From Serratia inhibens (lineage in GTDB: Bacteria > Pseudomonadota > Gammaproteobacteria > Enterobacterales > Enterobacteriaceae): a stretch of DNA of 64,000 bases. Shown one piece after another: positions 22,772 through 31,306 of this stretch. Location of the stretch: the NCBI RefSeq assembly GCF_003591175.1, contig NZ_QYYG01000013.1, positions 1 to 64,000 of the forward strand. Reading direction: 5' to 3'. The position numbers and the translations under genes are program-made. Positions within the stretch are counted from its first letter, which is position 1, and every line of letters begins with the position of its first letter. Below the pieces are notes generated by a model. It made no database searches. It was not told the origin of the DNA and saw only the letters and a program-made list of their open reading frames with translations.

Positions 22772-23539
22772 ATGCGTCATCCATTAGTTATGGGTAACTG
22801 GAAGCTTAACGGCAGCACTCAGATGGTTAACGAACTCATTGCCGCTCTGCGCAATGAACTGAGCAGCGTTGACGGTTGTGGCGTCGCTATTGCACCGCCG
22901 GTAATGTACCTGGATCAGGCCAAGCACGCTCTGGCCGGCAGCCGCATTGCTCTGGGCGCTCAAAACGTAGACGTGAACCTGTCCGGTGCATTCACCGGCG
23001 AAGTTTCCGCTGACATGCTGAAAGATGTAGGCGCGCAATACATCATCATCGGCCACTCCGAACGTCGCACTTACCACAAAGAAACCGACGCGGCGATCGC
23101 CGAAAAATTTGCCGTGCTGAAAGCGGCCGGTCTGATCCCGGTGCTGTGCATCGGTGAAACCGATGCAGAGAACGAAGCGGGTAAAACCGAGGAAGTTTGC
23201 GCACGCCAGATCGACGCCGTGCTGAAAACTCAGGGTGCTGAAGCGTTCAAAGGCACCGTTATCGCTTATGAACCCGTGTGGGCCATCGGTACCGGCAAGT
23301 CCGCTACCCCTGCGCAGGCACAGGCAGTACACAAATTTATCCGCGATCACATCGCCAAGCAGGACGCTGCAGTCGCTGCAGAAGTGATCATCCAGTACGG
23401 CGGCTCCGTGAACGATAAAAATGCTGCCGAGCTGTTCACCCAGCCGGACATCGACGGCGCGCTGGTTGGCGGCGCATCACTGAAAGCTGACGCTTTCGCC
23501 GTGATCGTCAAAGCCGCTGCAGCCGCTAAAAAAGCCTGA
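22772..23539 (+). CDS. tpiA: Triosephosphate isomerase TpiA
   Basis: A 255-residue TIM-barrel enzyme interconverting dihydroxyacetone phosphate and glyceraldehyde-3-phosphate. Catalytic residues are K11 (GNWKLNG), H95 (IIGHSERR) and E167 ([11 protein letters not shown]). It starts at ATG 22772 after GGAGG. It is a single-gene unit closed by the hairpin at 23562-23590. Confidence 0.98.
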   Translation: MRHPLVMGNWKLNGSTQMVNELIAALRNELSSVDGCGVAIAPPVMYLDQAKHALAGSRIALGAQNVDVNLSGAFTGEVSADMLKDVGAQYIIIGHSERRTYHKETDAAIAEKFAVLKAAGLIPVLCIGETDAENEAGKTEEVCARQIDAVLKTQGAEAFKGTVIAYEPVWAIGTGKSATPAQAQAVHKFIRDHIAKQDAAVAAEVIIQYGGSVNDKNAAELFTQPDIDGALVGGASLKADAFAVIVKAAAAAKKA

Positions 23540-23560
23540 TTTCATTCGGCCTGAAATAAC

Positions 23561-23591
23561 AAAGTCCTGACCGTAAGGACAGGACTTTTAT
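23561..23591 (+). terminator. Terminator of tpiA
   Basis: AAGTCCTG (23562-23569) pairs with CAGGACTT (23580-23587), followed by T residues. It marks the left limit of the AT-rich islet that follows. Confidence 0.85.
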
Positions 23592-23853
23592 CTAATAAAA
23601 CCAGTGCAGTTAACAGGCTGGCCTCTACGCACAAAAACTCGCTCCTCAGCAACAACCCTTATCCAAGATATACCATCATTCATCCCTATTTCCCTTATTC
23701 TGTTAATTACGGGATTAACGTTATTGTTAACCCCATACCAATGGTAATCCCCGAACACCACTGCTATATAGAAGCGTTCCTTTTAAATGGTTGAAATGAG
23801 AATTATTATCGAATAGGATCAGGGAAAATGTACCGAATATCAGGGAGTGATTA
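23592..23853. other. AT-rich region before the microcin-like genes
   Basis: Between the tpiA terminator and the mceB-like gene the sequence becomes visibly AT-rich. It holds the Fur-type promoter at 23791-23819. No gene is evident in 23592-23790. Confidence 0.55.
23791..23819 (+). promoter_or_regulatory. Fur-box promoter upstream of the mceB-like gene
   Basis: TTGAAA (23791-23796) and TAGGAT (23814-23819), 17 bases apart, form a sigma-70-type promoter. Between them TGAGAATTATTATCG (23797-23811) matches the 7-1-7 Fur pattern TGATAATNATTATCA at 12 of its 14 defined positions. A Fur site overlapping -35/-10 would repress under iron sufficiency. Iron-regulated expression is known for siderophore-type microcins. 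Confidence 0.7.
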
Positions 23854-24123
23854 ATGTTCACATTTGCTTTTTCTCCACTTTTTTTCGCCATTATGGCCTG
23901 TATTATATATTTATATAAGAATGGTAAAAACAACTCCATTCACCTGGCCTATGTATTTGCGATCTCTTTTTTTACTGGTTTCCTATACCCCATCTCCAGA
24001 TCACTTGTTAATAACAGCAACGACATGGATGAGATTTTCTTTATTAAATCTTTACTCGTGTCGCTAACCGCCTTGGTTATAGACACAGTAATATTTACTA
24101 TATACAAAAGGATGAAACAATGA
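23854..24123 (+). CDS. mceB: Microcin E492-type immunity protein, MceB-like
   Basis: An 89-residue inner-membrane protein with about three hydrophobic helices. The N-terminal FAFSPLFFAIMACII and the internal FFTGFLYP closely resemble MceB, the E492 immunity protein of Klebsiella (compared from memory). GGGAG is six bases upstream of ATG 23854. Its stop overlaps the start of the precursor gene (ATGA), the same order as mceBA. Base composition is AT-rich compared with the flanks, consistent with acquisition. Immunity is inferred from homology and linkage. Confidence 0.75.
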   Translation: MFTFAFSPLFFAIMACIIYLYKNGKNNSIHLAYVFAISFFTGFLYPISRSLVNNSNDMDEIFFIKSLLVSLTALVIDTVIFTIYKRMKQ

Positions 24124-24433
24124 AGGAACTTAGTGACGCCATGCTGAACGCTATTTCAGGAGGAAAAGATCCAAATACACAATTGATGAATAATTTAGGC
24201 AATAATATGGCTTGGGGAGCAGGGCTTGCAGCTGCAAGTGGTGGGGGCATTGTTGGAGCCGGTGTTGGCGCTGTTGGTGGTGCAGTGCAGACGGTGGTTC
24301 AGGGGGCTATAATCATGGTCCCGTAAATGTCCCCATTCCTCAAGTCCCAATCGGGCCATCATGGAATGGCAGTGCTGGAGGCTCTCGCCCTTCGCCATCA
24401 GCTTCACTTTCTGGACCTAACTATTCCAACTAG
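24120..24433 (+). pseudogene. mceA: Microcin E492-like precursor (MceA-like), interrupted by a one-base frameshift
   Basis: The first frame (24120-24326, 68 aa) starts with a double-glycine leader, MKELSDAMLNAISGG. It continues KDPNTQLMNNLGNNMAWGAG and a Gly/Ala-rich hydrophobic stretch ending QTVVQGAI, then stops after IMVP. Reading one frame over from about 24311 gives NHGPVNVPIP, IGPSWNGS and a Ser/Pro/Gly-rich tail ending NYSN at TAG 24433. Microcin E492, from memory, has DPNTQL-DLGNNMAWGA, QTVGQG, DHGPVNVPIP and IGPSWNGS in the same order. Restoring one base around 24302-24312 gives a 104-residue precursor. AAGGA lies seven bases before the start. The break could be real decay, slippage at GGGGG, or a sequencing error. 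Confidence 0.82.
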
Positions 24434-24528
24434 CATTAAAAAATTGCAGCTATGGTCACAGGACGGTCAAGTGGTCGTTCACATGGCGGCATCAGCATAA
24501 GGACTAAGTCGGTTGACAGAATTATTTC

Positions 24529-24574
24529 AACTGCACCTTAATCTGTTGATATCCAACTTTTGGGGTGCAGTTCA
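24529..24574. repeat. Inverted repeat resembling an IS terminus
   Basis: AACTGCACC (24529-24537) and GGTGCAGTT (24564-24572) are perfect complements 26 bases apart. On the minus strand the right side reads TGAACTGCACCCCAAAAGTT, like terminal repeats of some IS3/IS150-group elements. No transposase accompanies it. It may be a relic of the event that brought the microcin-like genes. The rest of 24434-24605 holds only a 29-codon frame (24452-24541) that I do not recognise. Confidence 0.4.
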
Positions 24575-24605
24575 TGTTGATTTTTTTGTTGACGAAAATT
24601 GGCGA

Positions 24606-25595
24606 TCAGCGTTTGCTGATCTCATCGAACACGCCGCCGGTGGCGAAATGCACCTTCTGCGCTTCGGTCCAGCCGCCGAAGGTATCATCCACGGTGAACA
24701 GTTTCAGTTTCGGGAACTGATCGACAAACTTGGCCGCCACTGCCGCATCACGCGGGCGGTAGTAGTTTTTCGCCGCGATGGTCTGCCCTTCCGGCGTATA
24801 CAGATACTTCAGATAAGCATTGGCGACCTCGCGGGTACCGCGCTTATCGACCACTTTATCCACCACTGACACGGTAGGTTCAGCCAAGATCGATTCGCTC
24901 GGAGTGATAATCTCAAACTTGTCTTTACCCAGCTCTTTTTCCGCCAGCAGCGCTTCGTTTTCCCAGGCGATCAGCACATCGCCGATACCGCGTTCGACGA
25001 AGGTATTGGTTGAGCCACGCGCACCGGAATCCAGCACTTCAACGTTTTTATACAGGTTTTTCACGAACTCCTGCGCCTTGGCTTTATCGTTATTGTTATG
25101 GTGCAGCGCGTAACCCCAGGCAGCCAGATAGTTCCAGCGTGCGCCGCCGGAGGTTTTCGGGTTCGGTGTAATCACCGACACGCCCGGTTTAATCAAATCA
25201 GCCCAGTCGTGAATTTGTTTTGGGTTACCTTTGCGCACCAGGAACACAATGGTCGAGGTATAAGGCGCGGAGTTGTCCGGCAGACGTTTGATCCAGTCTT
25301 TGTTGATACGGCCACGTTCGGCGATAGCATCCACATCATAGGCCAGCGCCAGTGTGACCACGTCGGCCTCAATACCGTTAATCACCGAGGTAGCCTGCTT
25401 GCCGGAACCGCCATGCGACTGACGCACAGTCACTTTGTCGCCGGTCTGCTGCTGCCAGTATTTACCGAATGCGGTGTTGTATTCCTGATAGAACTCGCGC
25501 GTCGGGTCGTACGAAACGTTCAACAGTTGAATATCTTTCGCCATGGCGCCGGACGCCAGCAGCATTATTGTCAGACCTACACCCCATTTACGCAT
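24606..25595 (-). CDS. sbp: Periplasmic sulfate-binding protein Sbp
   Basis: A 329-residue ABC-transporter binding protein for sulfate (thiosulfate), delivering to CysTWA. The signal peptide is [19 protein letters not shown]. The mature part has the family features [13 protein letters not shown] and [12 protein letters not shown]. It lies next to pfkA as in E. coli, but cdh is absent and the microcin-like islet sits on its tpiA side. A GATCAGC/GCTGATC hairpin spans its stop codon. Confidence 0.95.
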   Translation of the reverse strand: MRKWGVGLTIMLLASGAMAKDIQLLNVSYDPTREFYQEYNTAFGKYWQQQTGDKVTVRQSHGGSGKQATSVINGIEADVVTLALAYDVDAIAERGRINKDWIKRLPDNSAPYTSTIVFLVRKGNPKQIHDWADLIKPGVSVITPNPKTSGGARWNYLAAWGYALHHNNNDKAKAQEFVKNLYKNVEVLDSGARGSTNTFVERGIGDVLIAWENEALLAEKELGKDKFEIITPSESILAEPTVSVVDKVVDKRGTREVANAYLKYLYTPEGQTIAAKNYYRPRDAAVAAKFVDQFPKLKLFTVDDTFGGWTEAQKVHFATGGVFDEISKR

Positions 25596-25730
25596 CGACT
25601 CGCTCTCCCAGGAAAAATAATCGCAACCTCAGTCGGTTGATTTAGCATCAGAGCCTGCCAGAAACTCTCTCGCCAATTAAAGAATAAAAAATTTTGGGCT
25701 AGACGATTCTGGAATATAACCACAACAAAC

Positions 25731-25756
25731 AAAAAAAAGCCCCCGCACGCGGAGGC
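25731..25756 (-). terminator. Terminator of pfkA
   Basis: On the minus strand GCCTCCGC and GCGGGGGC arms (25739-25756, one mismatch) precede eight T residues (25731-25738). Confidence 0.88.
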
Positions 25757-25781
25757 TTGTTATTGCCGGACTGAAAGGAGA

Positions 25782-26744
25782 TCAGTACAGTTTTTTCGCC
25801 GTATCCAGCCAGTCGCCCTTAAACGGACGCTTCATGTTTTCGATCGCATCGATGATGTCGTGATGCACCATCTTCTCGTTCTGGATACCGACGCAACGGC
25901 CGCCGTAACCCTGCAACAACAGTTCGATGGCGTAAGCACCCATGCGGGAAGCCAGAATACGGTCGTAAGCCACCGGCGAACCGCCGCGCTGAATATGCCC
26001 CAGCACGGTAGCACGGGTTTCGCGCTTGGTTTCTTGTTCGATATGACGCGCCAGTTCATCGATATCGCAGATGTGCTCGGTGATCGCCACAATCGCGTGT
26101 TTTTTGCCTTTGGCGATACCGGCCTTGATTTCACAGACCAGGTCTTCGCGGTTGAATTCGGTTTCAGGCAACACGATAAATTCACAACCGCCGGCGATGG
26201 CCGCCGCCAGCGTCAGATCGCCACAATAACGCCCCATCACTTCAACGATGGAAATACGCTGATGTGAAGATGAAGTGTCACGCAGGCGGTCAATCGCTTC
26301 GACCACGGTTTCAAGCGCGGTGAAGAAGCCGATAGTGTAGTCAGTGCCGGCCACGTCATTATCGATGGTGCCCGGCAGGCCGATACAAGGGAAACCTTCT
26401 TCCGTCAGGCGCTTGGCACCCATATAGGAGCCGTCGCCCCCAATCACTACCAGCGCATCGATACCGCGGTTGTGCAGGTTTTCAATCGCCTTGGCGCGTA
26501 CGCTGTCGTCTCTGAACTCCGGGAAACGCGCTGAACCGAGAAAGGTACCGCCGCGGTTGATCATATCGGACACGCTATAACGGTCCAATTGTTCCATGCG
26601 ATCTTCGTACAAACCAAGGTAGCCATCGTAAATACCAAAAACTTCCAGACCTTCCGAAAGCGCGGCACGCACAACACCACGGATCGCAGCATTCATACCC
26701 GGCGAATCACCGCCACTCGTCAGTACACCGATTTTCTTGATCAT
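25782..26744 (-). CDS. pfkA: 6-phosphofructokinase I PfkA
   Basis: A 320-residue allosteric ATP-dependent enzyme of glycolysis that phosphorylates fructose-6-phosphate. ATP-binding GGDSPG is at 11-16, [10 protein letters not shown] near 101 and the catalytic TIDND segment at 126-130. The length equals E. coli PfkA. Its own terminator follows at 25731-25756. Confidence 0.98.
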   Translation of the reverse strand: MIKKIGVLTSGGDSPGMNAAIRGVVRAALSEGLEVFGIYDGYLGLYEDRMEQLDRYSVSDMINRGGTFLGSARFPEFRDDSVRAKAIENLHNRGIDALVVIGGDGSYMGAKRLTEEGFPCIGLPGTIDNDVAGTDYTIGFFTALETVVEAIDRLRDTSSSHQRISIVEVMGRYCGDLTLAAAIAGGCEFIVLPETEFNREDLVCEIKAGIAKGKKHAIVAITEHICDIDELARHIEQETKRETRATVLGHIQRGGSPVAYDRILASRMGAYAIELLLQGYGGRCVGIQNEKMVHHDIIDAIENMKRPFKGDWLDTAKKLY

Positions 26745-26975
26745 GACTACCTCTGAACTGTAGATGCAATTTCTTAAGAATTCTGTATTCGCCGATTGCC
26801 TTGGAACCTCTCCGGTTGCAGAAAACCAGCGTTACGGCTTTATTGCTGGATATTATAACAAAAACACCCAGCTGAATTGATTCAAGTCACGCAATATTAC
26901 GGTAAAAAATCGGCATGGCACGCTGAGCTAACTCGCCATTCGCCCGCCGAACTTATCCTGACCGCCCTGCATTAA

Positions 26976-27878
26976 TTATAGCTCCCAACGCCCCTGTCGG
27001 CCCGTTGGCACCGCGGAACAAGGGTCTTGGTGGATGAGGACATCCGCCCCTGGAAAACGATGCAGCAGCGCCTGCTCCACCTGCTCGGCCAGAATATGCG
27101 CCTGTCTCAGCGGCAGCGCATCGTCCATCTCCAGATGCAACTGGATAAAACGCGTCGGACCGGACTGGCGAGTACGTAGATCGTGTGCGCCTTTCACCCC
27201 CGGCCAGGAAGAAATTACGTCGATAATCGCCTGACGCTCGTCATCCGGCAATGCCCTGTCCAGCAGCGATTGTACCGCTTCATAGCCCATCCGCAGCGCG
27301 CTATAGAGAATGTAGACGCCAATTCCCAATGCAAACAGCGCATCTGCACGCTGAAAACCGTACCAGCTTAGCCCAAGCGCAATAAGAATAGCACCATTCA
27401 TCATGACATCTGACTGATAATGAAGCATATCTGCGCGTACTGCCTGACTGCGAGTTTTTCTGACCACCCATCGCTGATATGTGACCAGGATCAGGGTACT
27501 GAACAGCGCAACGATCGTCACGGCAACACCGATGCCGGGAGCGCGCAAGGTTTCCGGCGAATACAGATGCTGAAAACCGGTCAGAAACAGAAAAAGCGCC
27601 GAGCCGGAAACAAACATGCTTTGCGCCAGCGCCGCCAGCGACTCCGCCTTGCCGTGCCCGAAAGTGTGTTCCTCATCGGCCGGTTGCAGCGAGTAGCGTA
27701 CCACCAGCAGATTAGTCAGCGATGCGGCAATGTCCATCAGGGAATCCACCAGTGCAGCCAGCAGGCTCACCGAGCCGGTGCGGTACCATGCGACAATCTT
27801 TATCAGTAACAGCGTGGAGGCCAACACGGTGACTGCTAACGCGGCAGACTTCACCAGACGCGCATATTGCGGTTCCAT
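26976..27878 (-). CDS. fieF: Cation diffusion facilitator FieF (YiiP), Zn/Fe efflux
   Basis: A 300-residue homodimeric inner-membrane Zn2+(Fe2+)/H+ antiporter with six spans and a C-terminal cytoplasmic metal-binding domain. D45 and D49 in LVDSLMDIA belong to the transport site; the second pair is visible as HYQSD. It occupies the usual place between pfkA and cpxP. Confidence 0.95.
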   Translation of the reverse strand: MEPQYARLVKSAALAVTVLASTLLLIKIVAWYRTGSVSLLAALVDSLMDIAASLTNLLVVRYSLQPADEEHTFGHGKAESLAALAQSMFVSGSALFLFLTGFQHLYSPETLRAPGIGVAVTIVALFSTLILVTYQRWVVRKTRSQAVRADMLHYQSDVMMNGAILIALGLSWYGFQRADALFALGIGVYILYSALRMGYEAVQSLLDRALPDDERQAIIDVISSWPGVKGAHDLRTRQSGPTRFIQLHLEMDDALPLRQAHILAEQVEQALLHRFPGADVLIHQDPCSAVPTGRQGRWEL

Positions 27879-27928
27879 AACCTACCCTGGGTAAAACGTG
27901 AGAGGGCCAGTATAACGGAATGACAGGC

Positions 27929-27955
27929 AAAAAAAGCCCCGCCATCATGGCGGGG
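27929..27955 (-). terminator. Terminator of cpxP / CpxQ
   Basis: On the minus strand CCCCGCCA, loop TGA and TGGCGGGG (27937-27955) are followed by a C and a T run at 27930-27935. Confidence 0.9.
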
Positions 27956-27987
27956 AAGACAGGGATGGTGTCTATGGCAAGGAAAAA
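27930..27987 (-). ncRNA. cpxQ: CpxQ small RNA from the cpxP 3'UTR
   Basis: The minus-strand sequence downstream of the cpxP stop starts TTTTTCCTTGCCATAGACAC near 27987. It continues through CCATCCCTGTCTTCCCC to the terminator CCCCGCCA-TGGCGGGG with a T run. The segment up to the hairpin matches E. coli CpxQ as I remember it, with only the terminator stem differing. CpxQ is an RNase E-released, Hfq-bound RNA that represses envelope protein mRNAs during Cpx stress. The 5' end is inferred from E. coli. Confidence 0.8.
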
Positions 27988-27994
27988 CAGGGGA

Positions 27995-28489
27995 TTACTC
28001 AGTCATACTCAACTTCTGGGCAGAAGTTTGCTGCAAACCAGAAATTTGTTGCTCCATCTGCTGCATGCGCTGCTGATGCTTCTGGTCTAAAACATTTTTT
28101 TGCTCTGGCGTCAGCAGGTTATACATTTGATTACGCACCCGGGCCATTTCGACCTGGCGCTTAACCTGTTGCTGAGCCATCTTTTCCGCCTGGCTATACA
28201 CGGCGGATTCATCAAATTTGTCTGCGGTCACCAGTTTATGCATGGCTTCCATTTCAGCTACATTGACACCAGGCAGATCGTGGCGCGCCTGGCGCATTAA
28301 ATCGCGCATTTGCTGGCGCTGCTGTTCAGTCAGGCTGACACCGTCGAACATGTGGTGCTGGCCAGGGGTTCTGGTTATCGCATCATTTCCGGGAGTCGGT
28401 GCAGTTTCCGATGTAGTCTCGGCAGCAAACGCAGCGGTAGAACCTATTGCCAGCATTGATGCCATAACTAATGCGGTCACCTTACGCAT
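27995..28489 (-). CDS. cpxP: Periplasmic stress adaptor CpxP
   Basis: A 164-residue periplasmic protein of the CpxP/Spy family that binds the CpxA sensor and damps signalling. The signal peptide is [20 protein letters not shown] followed by FA. Two LTxxQ motifs are visible (LTEQQRQQM and LTPEQKNVL). It is divergent from cpxRA, with a CpxR box between, and its mRNA tail encodes CpxQ. Confidence 0.93.
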   Translation of the reverse strand: MRKVTALVMASMLAIGSTAAFAAETTSETAPTPGNDAITRTPGQHHMFDGVSLTEQQRQQMRDLMRQARHDLPGVNVAEMEAMHKLVTADKFDESAVYSQAEKMAQQQVKRQVEMARVRNQMYNLLTPEQKNVLDQKHQQRMQQMEQQISGLQQTSAQKLSMTE

Positions 28490-28569
28490 TTTAACTCCTC
28501 GTTCTTTCTCACTTTGCGAATCAACGAGGAGCAGTGTACTGCTGCACCTGCAAACATGCGTCAGTGCAT

Positions 28570-28584
28570 GTAAAACTACGTAAA
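28570..28584. promoter_or_regulatory. CpxR box between cpxP and cpxR
   Basis: GTAAA-ACTAC-GTAAA is an exact match to the CpxR recognition pattern GTAAA-N5-GTAAA. It lies midway between the divergent starts, so it can activate cpxP and autoregulate cpxRA. Confidence 0.88.
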
Positions 28585-28637
28585 GTCATGGAATGCCAAC
28601 AGTTGATGACGTATTTTGCGTCAGGAGGTAAAACATA

Positions 28638-29336
28638 ATGAACAAAATTCTGTTAGTTGACGACGACCGCGAGCTGACCTCGCTGTTAAAAGAACTGCTT
28701 GAAATGGAAGGTTTTACTATCGTCGTTGCTTACGATGGCGAACAGGCGTTGTCGCTGCTCGACAGCTCCATCGATCTGCTGCTGCTCGATATCATGATGC
28801 CGAAGAAAAACGGTATCGATACCTTGAAAGAGCTGCGCCAGCATCACCAGACGCCGGTCATTATGCTGACCGCACGCGGCAGCGAACTGGATCGCGTGCT
28901 GGGCCTGGAACTGGGCGCCGATGACTACCTGCCGAAACCCTTTAACGATCGCGAGCTGGTGGCGCGTATCCGCGCTATCCTGCGCCGCTCCAACTGGAGC
29001 GAACAGCAGCAGAATGTCGATACCGGCGCACCGACGCTGGACGTTGACGGCCTGCAGCTCAATCCGGGTCGCCAGGAAGCCAGCTTTGACGGCCAAACGC
29101 TGGATCTCACCGGCACCGAATTTACTCTGCTGTATCTGCTGGCGCAGCACCTCGGCCAGGTCGTGTCGCGTGAGCTGCTGAGTCAGGAAGTGCTGGGTAA
29201 ACGCCTGACGCCATTCGATCGCGCCATCGATATGCATATCTCCAATCTGCGGCGTAAACTGCCGAACCGCAAAGACGGCCATCCGTGGTTCAAGACCCTG
29301 CGCGGCCGGGGTTATTTAATGGTATCGGCAACATGA
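28638..29336 (+). CDS. cpxR: Envelope stress response regulator CpxR
   Basis: A 232-residue OmpR-type regulator. The receiver domain has the phosphoacceptor D51 in LLLLDIMMPKKNG and the acidic pocket DDD at 8-10. The C-terminal winged helix ends RGRGYLMVSA. Its stop overlaps the cpxA start (ATGA). Confidence 0.98.
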   Translation: MNKILLVDDDRELTSLLKELLEMEGFTIVVAYDGEQALSLLDSSIDLLLLDIMMPKKNGIDTLKELRQHHQTPVIMLTARGSELDRVLGLELGADDYLPKPFNDRELVARIRAILRRSNWSEQQQNVDTGAPTLDVDGLQLNPGRQEASFDGQTLDLTGTEFTLLYLLAQHLGQVVSRELLSQEVLGKRLTPFDRAIDMHISNLRRKLPNRKDGHPWFKTLRGRGYLMVSAT

Positions 29337-30706
29337 TCAACAGTTTGACGGCACGTATCTTCGCCATTTTTTGGTTCACATTAGCCCTGGTGCTGATGCT
29401 GGTGTTGATGGTGCCCAAGCTCGACTCCCGCCAAATGACCTCGCTGCTGGACAGCGAGCAGCGGCAGGGATTAATGGTAGAGCAGCACGTCGAGGCCGAG
29501 TTGCAAAACGATCCGGCCAACGACCTGATGTGGTGGCGGCGTTTATTCCGCGCCATCGAAAAATGGGCCCCGCCGGGGCAGCGCCTGCTTCTGGTCACCA
29601 GCGAAGGCCGCGTGATTGGTAACATGCAACGCAACGAAATGCAGTTGGTGCGTAACTTTATCGGCCAGTCTGATAATTCTGATCATCCGAAGAAGAAAAA
29701 ATACGGCCGCGTCGAACTGGTCGGTCCGTTCTCGGTACGCGACGGCGAGGACAATTATCAGCTGTATCTCATTCGTCCCGCCAATAGCCCGCAATCCGAT
29801 TTTATCAACCTGATGTTCGACCGGCCGCTGCTGCTGCTGATCGTCACCATGCTGATTAGCGCTCCCTTGCTGCTGTGGCTGGCCTGGAGCCTGGCAAAAC
29901 CGGCGCGCAAGTTGAAAAACGCCGCCGATGACGTCGCGCGCGGCAACCTGAAACAGCATCCGGAGCTGGAAGCCGGGCCACAAGAGTTTCTGGCCACCGG
30001 TGCCAGTTTCAACCAGATGGTTAGTGCGCTGGAGCGCATGATGACCGCCCAACAGCGGCTAATCTCGGACATCTCGCATGAGCTGCGCACACCGCTCACC
30101 CGCCTGCAACTGGCTACCGCGCTGATGCGCCGACGTCACGGTGAAGGGCATGAGTTGGCGCGCATCGAAACCGAGGCTCAACGTCTGGACTCGATGATCA
30201 ACGATCTGCTGGTGCTGTCGCGCGGGCAGCAAAAAAGCGAGTTGGCGCGTGAGCGGCTGCTGGCCAACGAGCTCTGGGCCGACGTGCTGGATAACGCCGG
30301 ATTCGAAGCCGAGCAAATGGGTAAACATCTGGAAGTCACCTCCCCTCCAGGGCCCTGGACACTGTTCGGCAACCCAGGCGCTTTAGACAGCGCGCTGGAA
30401 AACATCGTGCGTAATGCTCTGCGCTATTCGCACACGCGCATTGCCGTGGCATTCAGCGCCGACAATCAGGGCATCACTATTGTGGTCGACGACGACGGCC
30501 CTGGCGTCAGCGAGGAAGATCGCGAACAGATTTTCCGGCCGTTCTATCGCACCGACGAAGCCCGCGATCGCGCTTCGGGCGGCACCGGTTTGGGCCTGGC
30601 GATTGTAGAGGCGGCAGTCAATCAACATCGCGGCTGGGTGAAAGCGGAAGACAGCCCGCTTGGCGGCCTGCGGCTGGTGCTATGGCTCCCGCTGCACCAG
30701 CGTTGA
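29333..30706 (+). CDS. cpxA: Envelope stress sensor histidine kinase CpxA
   Basis: A 457-residue inner-membrane kinase/phosphatase. It has an N-terminal span (about 7-29), a periplasmic sensor domain (30-163), a second span (164-186), HAMP, and a dimerisation domain with H249 in DISHELRTPL. The ATPase domain carries DDDGPG and GTGLGL. ATG 29333 overlaps the cpxR stop and gives MINSLTARIFAIFW, as in E. coli; an upstream extension is unlikely. Confidence 0.97.
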   Translation: MINSLTARIFAIFWFTLALVLMLVLMVPKLDSRQMTSLLDSEQRQGLMVEQHVEAELQNDPANDLMWWRRLFRAIEKWAPPGQRLLLVTSEGRVIGNMQRNEMQLVRNFIGQSDNSDHPKKKKYGRVELVGPFSVRDGEDNYQLYLIRPANSPQSDFINLMFDRPLLLLIVTMLISAPLLLWLAWSLAKPARKLKNAADDVARGNLKQHPELEAGPQEFLATGASFNQMVSALERMMTAQQRLISDISHELRTPLTRLQLATALMRRRHGEGHELARIETEAQRLDSMINDLLVLSRGQQKSELARERLLANELWADVLDNAGFEAEQMGKHLEVTSPPGPWTLFGNPGALDSALENIVRNALRYSHTRIAVAFSADNQGITIVVDDDGPGVSEEDREQIFRPFYRTDEARDRASGGTGLGLAIVEAAVNQHRGWVKAEDSPLGGLRLVLWLPLHQR

Positions 30707-30744
30707 TCGCCTAAGACAGGTCAGCAAGATTTTGCTATTCTGCG

Positions 30745-30768
30745 CCCCTCTTCATGAGGGGCCTTTTA
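30745..30768 (+). terminator. Hairpin between cpxA and trmL
   Basis: CCCCTC, loop TTCAT and GAGGGG (30745-30761) are followed by CCTTTTA. The T run ends two bases before the trmL start, so the hairpin sits in the trmL ribosome-binding region and may also affect translation. Confidence 0.65.
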
Positions 30769-30769
30769 C

Positions 30770-31243
30770 ATGCTGAATATCGTTTTATTTGAACCTGAAA
30801 TTCCACCCAATACCGGCAATATTATCCGCCTGTGCGCCAATACCGGCTTTCAGTTGCATCTGATAGAGCCGATGGGCTTCCCATGGGATGACAAACGGCT
30901 GCGCCGCGCCGGCCTGGATTATCATGAATTCGCCAATATCCGGCGCCACGCCGATTACGCCGCTTTTATCGCCAGCGAAAACCCACAGCGGCTGTTTGCC
31001 CTGACCACCAAGGGGACTCCAACGCACAGCGCGGTCAGCTATCAGGCCGGCGACTACCTGCTGTTCGGACCAGAAACTCGCGGTTTGCCCGCCGAGATCC
31101 TCGAGGCCTTGCCTGCACAGCAGAAAATCCGCATTCCGATGCAGGCACAAAGCCGCAGCATGAACCTGTCGAATGCCGTCGCAGTGGTGGTATACGAAGC
31201 CTGGCGGCAGTTGGACTATGCCGGCGCACTGATTAAACCTTAA
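30770..31243 (+). CDS. trmL: tRNA (cytidine/uridine-34-2'-O)-methyltransferase TrmL
   Basis: A 157-residue SPOUT-class methyltransferase that modifies the wobble ribose of tRNA-Leu isoacceptors. It starts [20 protein letters not shown], and the knotted SAM-binding C-terminus contains [11 protein letters not shown] and [18 protein letters not shown]. The length equals E. coli TrmL. It is followed by a CHAD-domain gene. Confidence 0.96.
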   Translation: MLNIVLFEPEIPPNTGNIIRLCANTGFQLHLIEPMGFPWDDKRLRRAGLDYHEFANIRRHADYAAFIASENPQRLFALTTKGTPTHSAVSYQAGDYLLFGPETRGLPAEILEALPAQQKIRIPMQAQSRSMNLSNAVAVVVYEAWRQLDYAGALIKP

Positions 31244-31306
31244 GCGGTGACAATCGGCGCTACGGGGAGGATAATCTCAACGGGATCGCCTCTCCGGGGA
31301 CATCGC

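Noticed and set aside
24452-24541. A 29-codon frame (MVTGRSSGRSHGGIS...) downstream of the microcin precursor
   Set aside because: No ribosome site, ends inside the inverted repeat, and not recognisable; probably non-coding.
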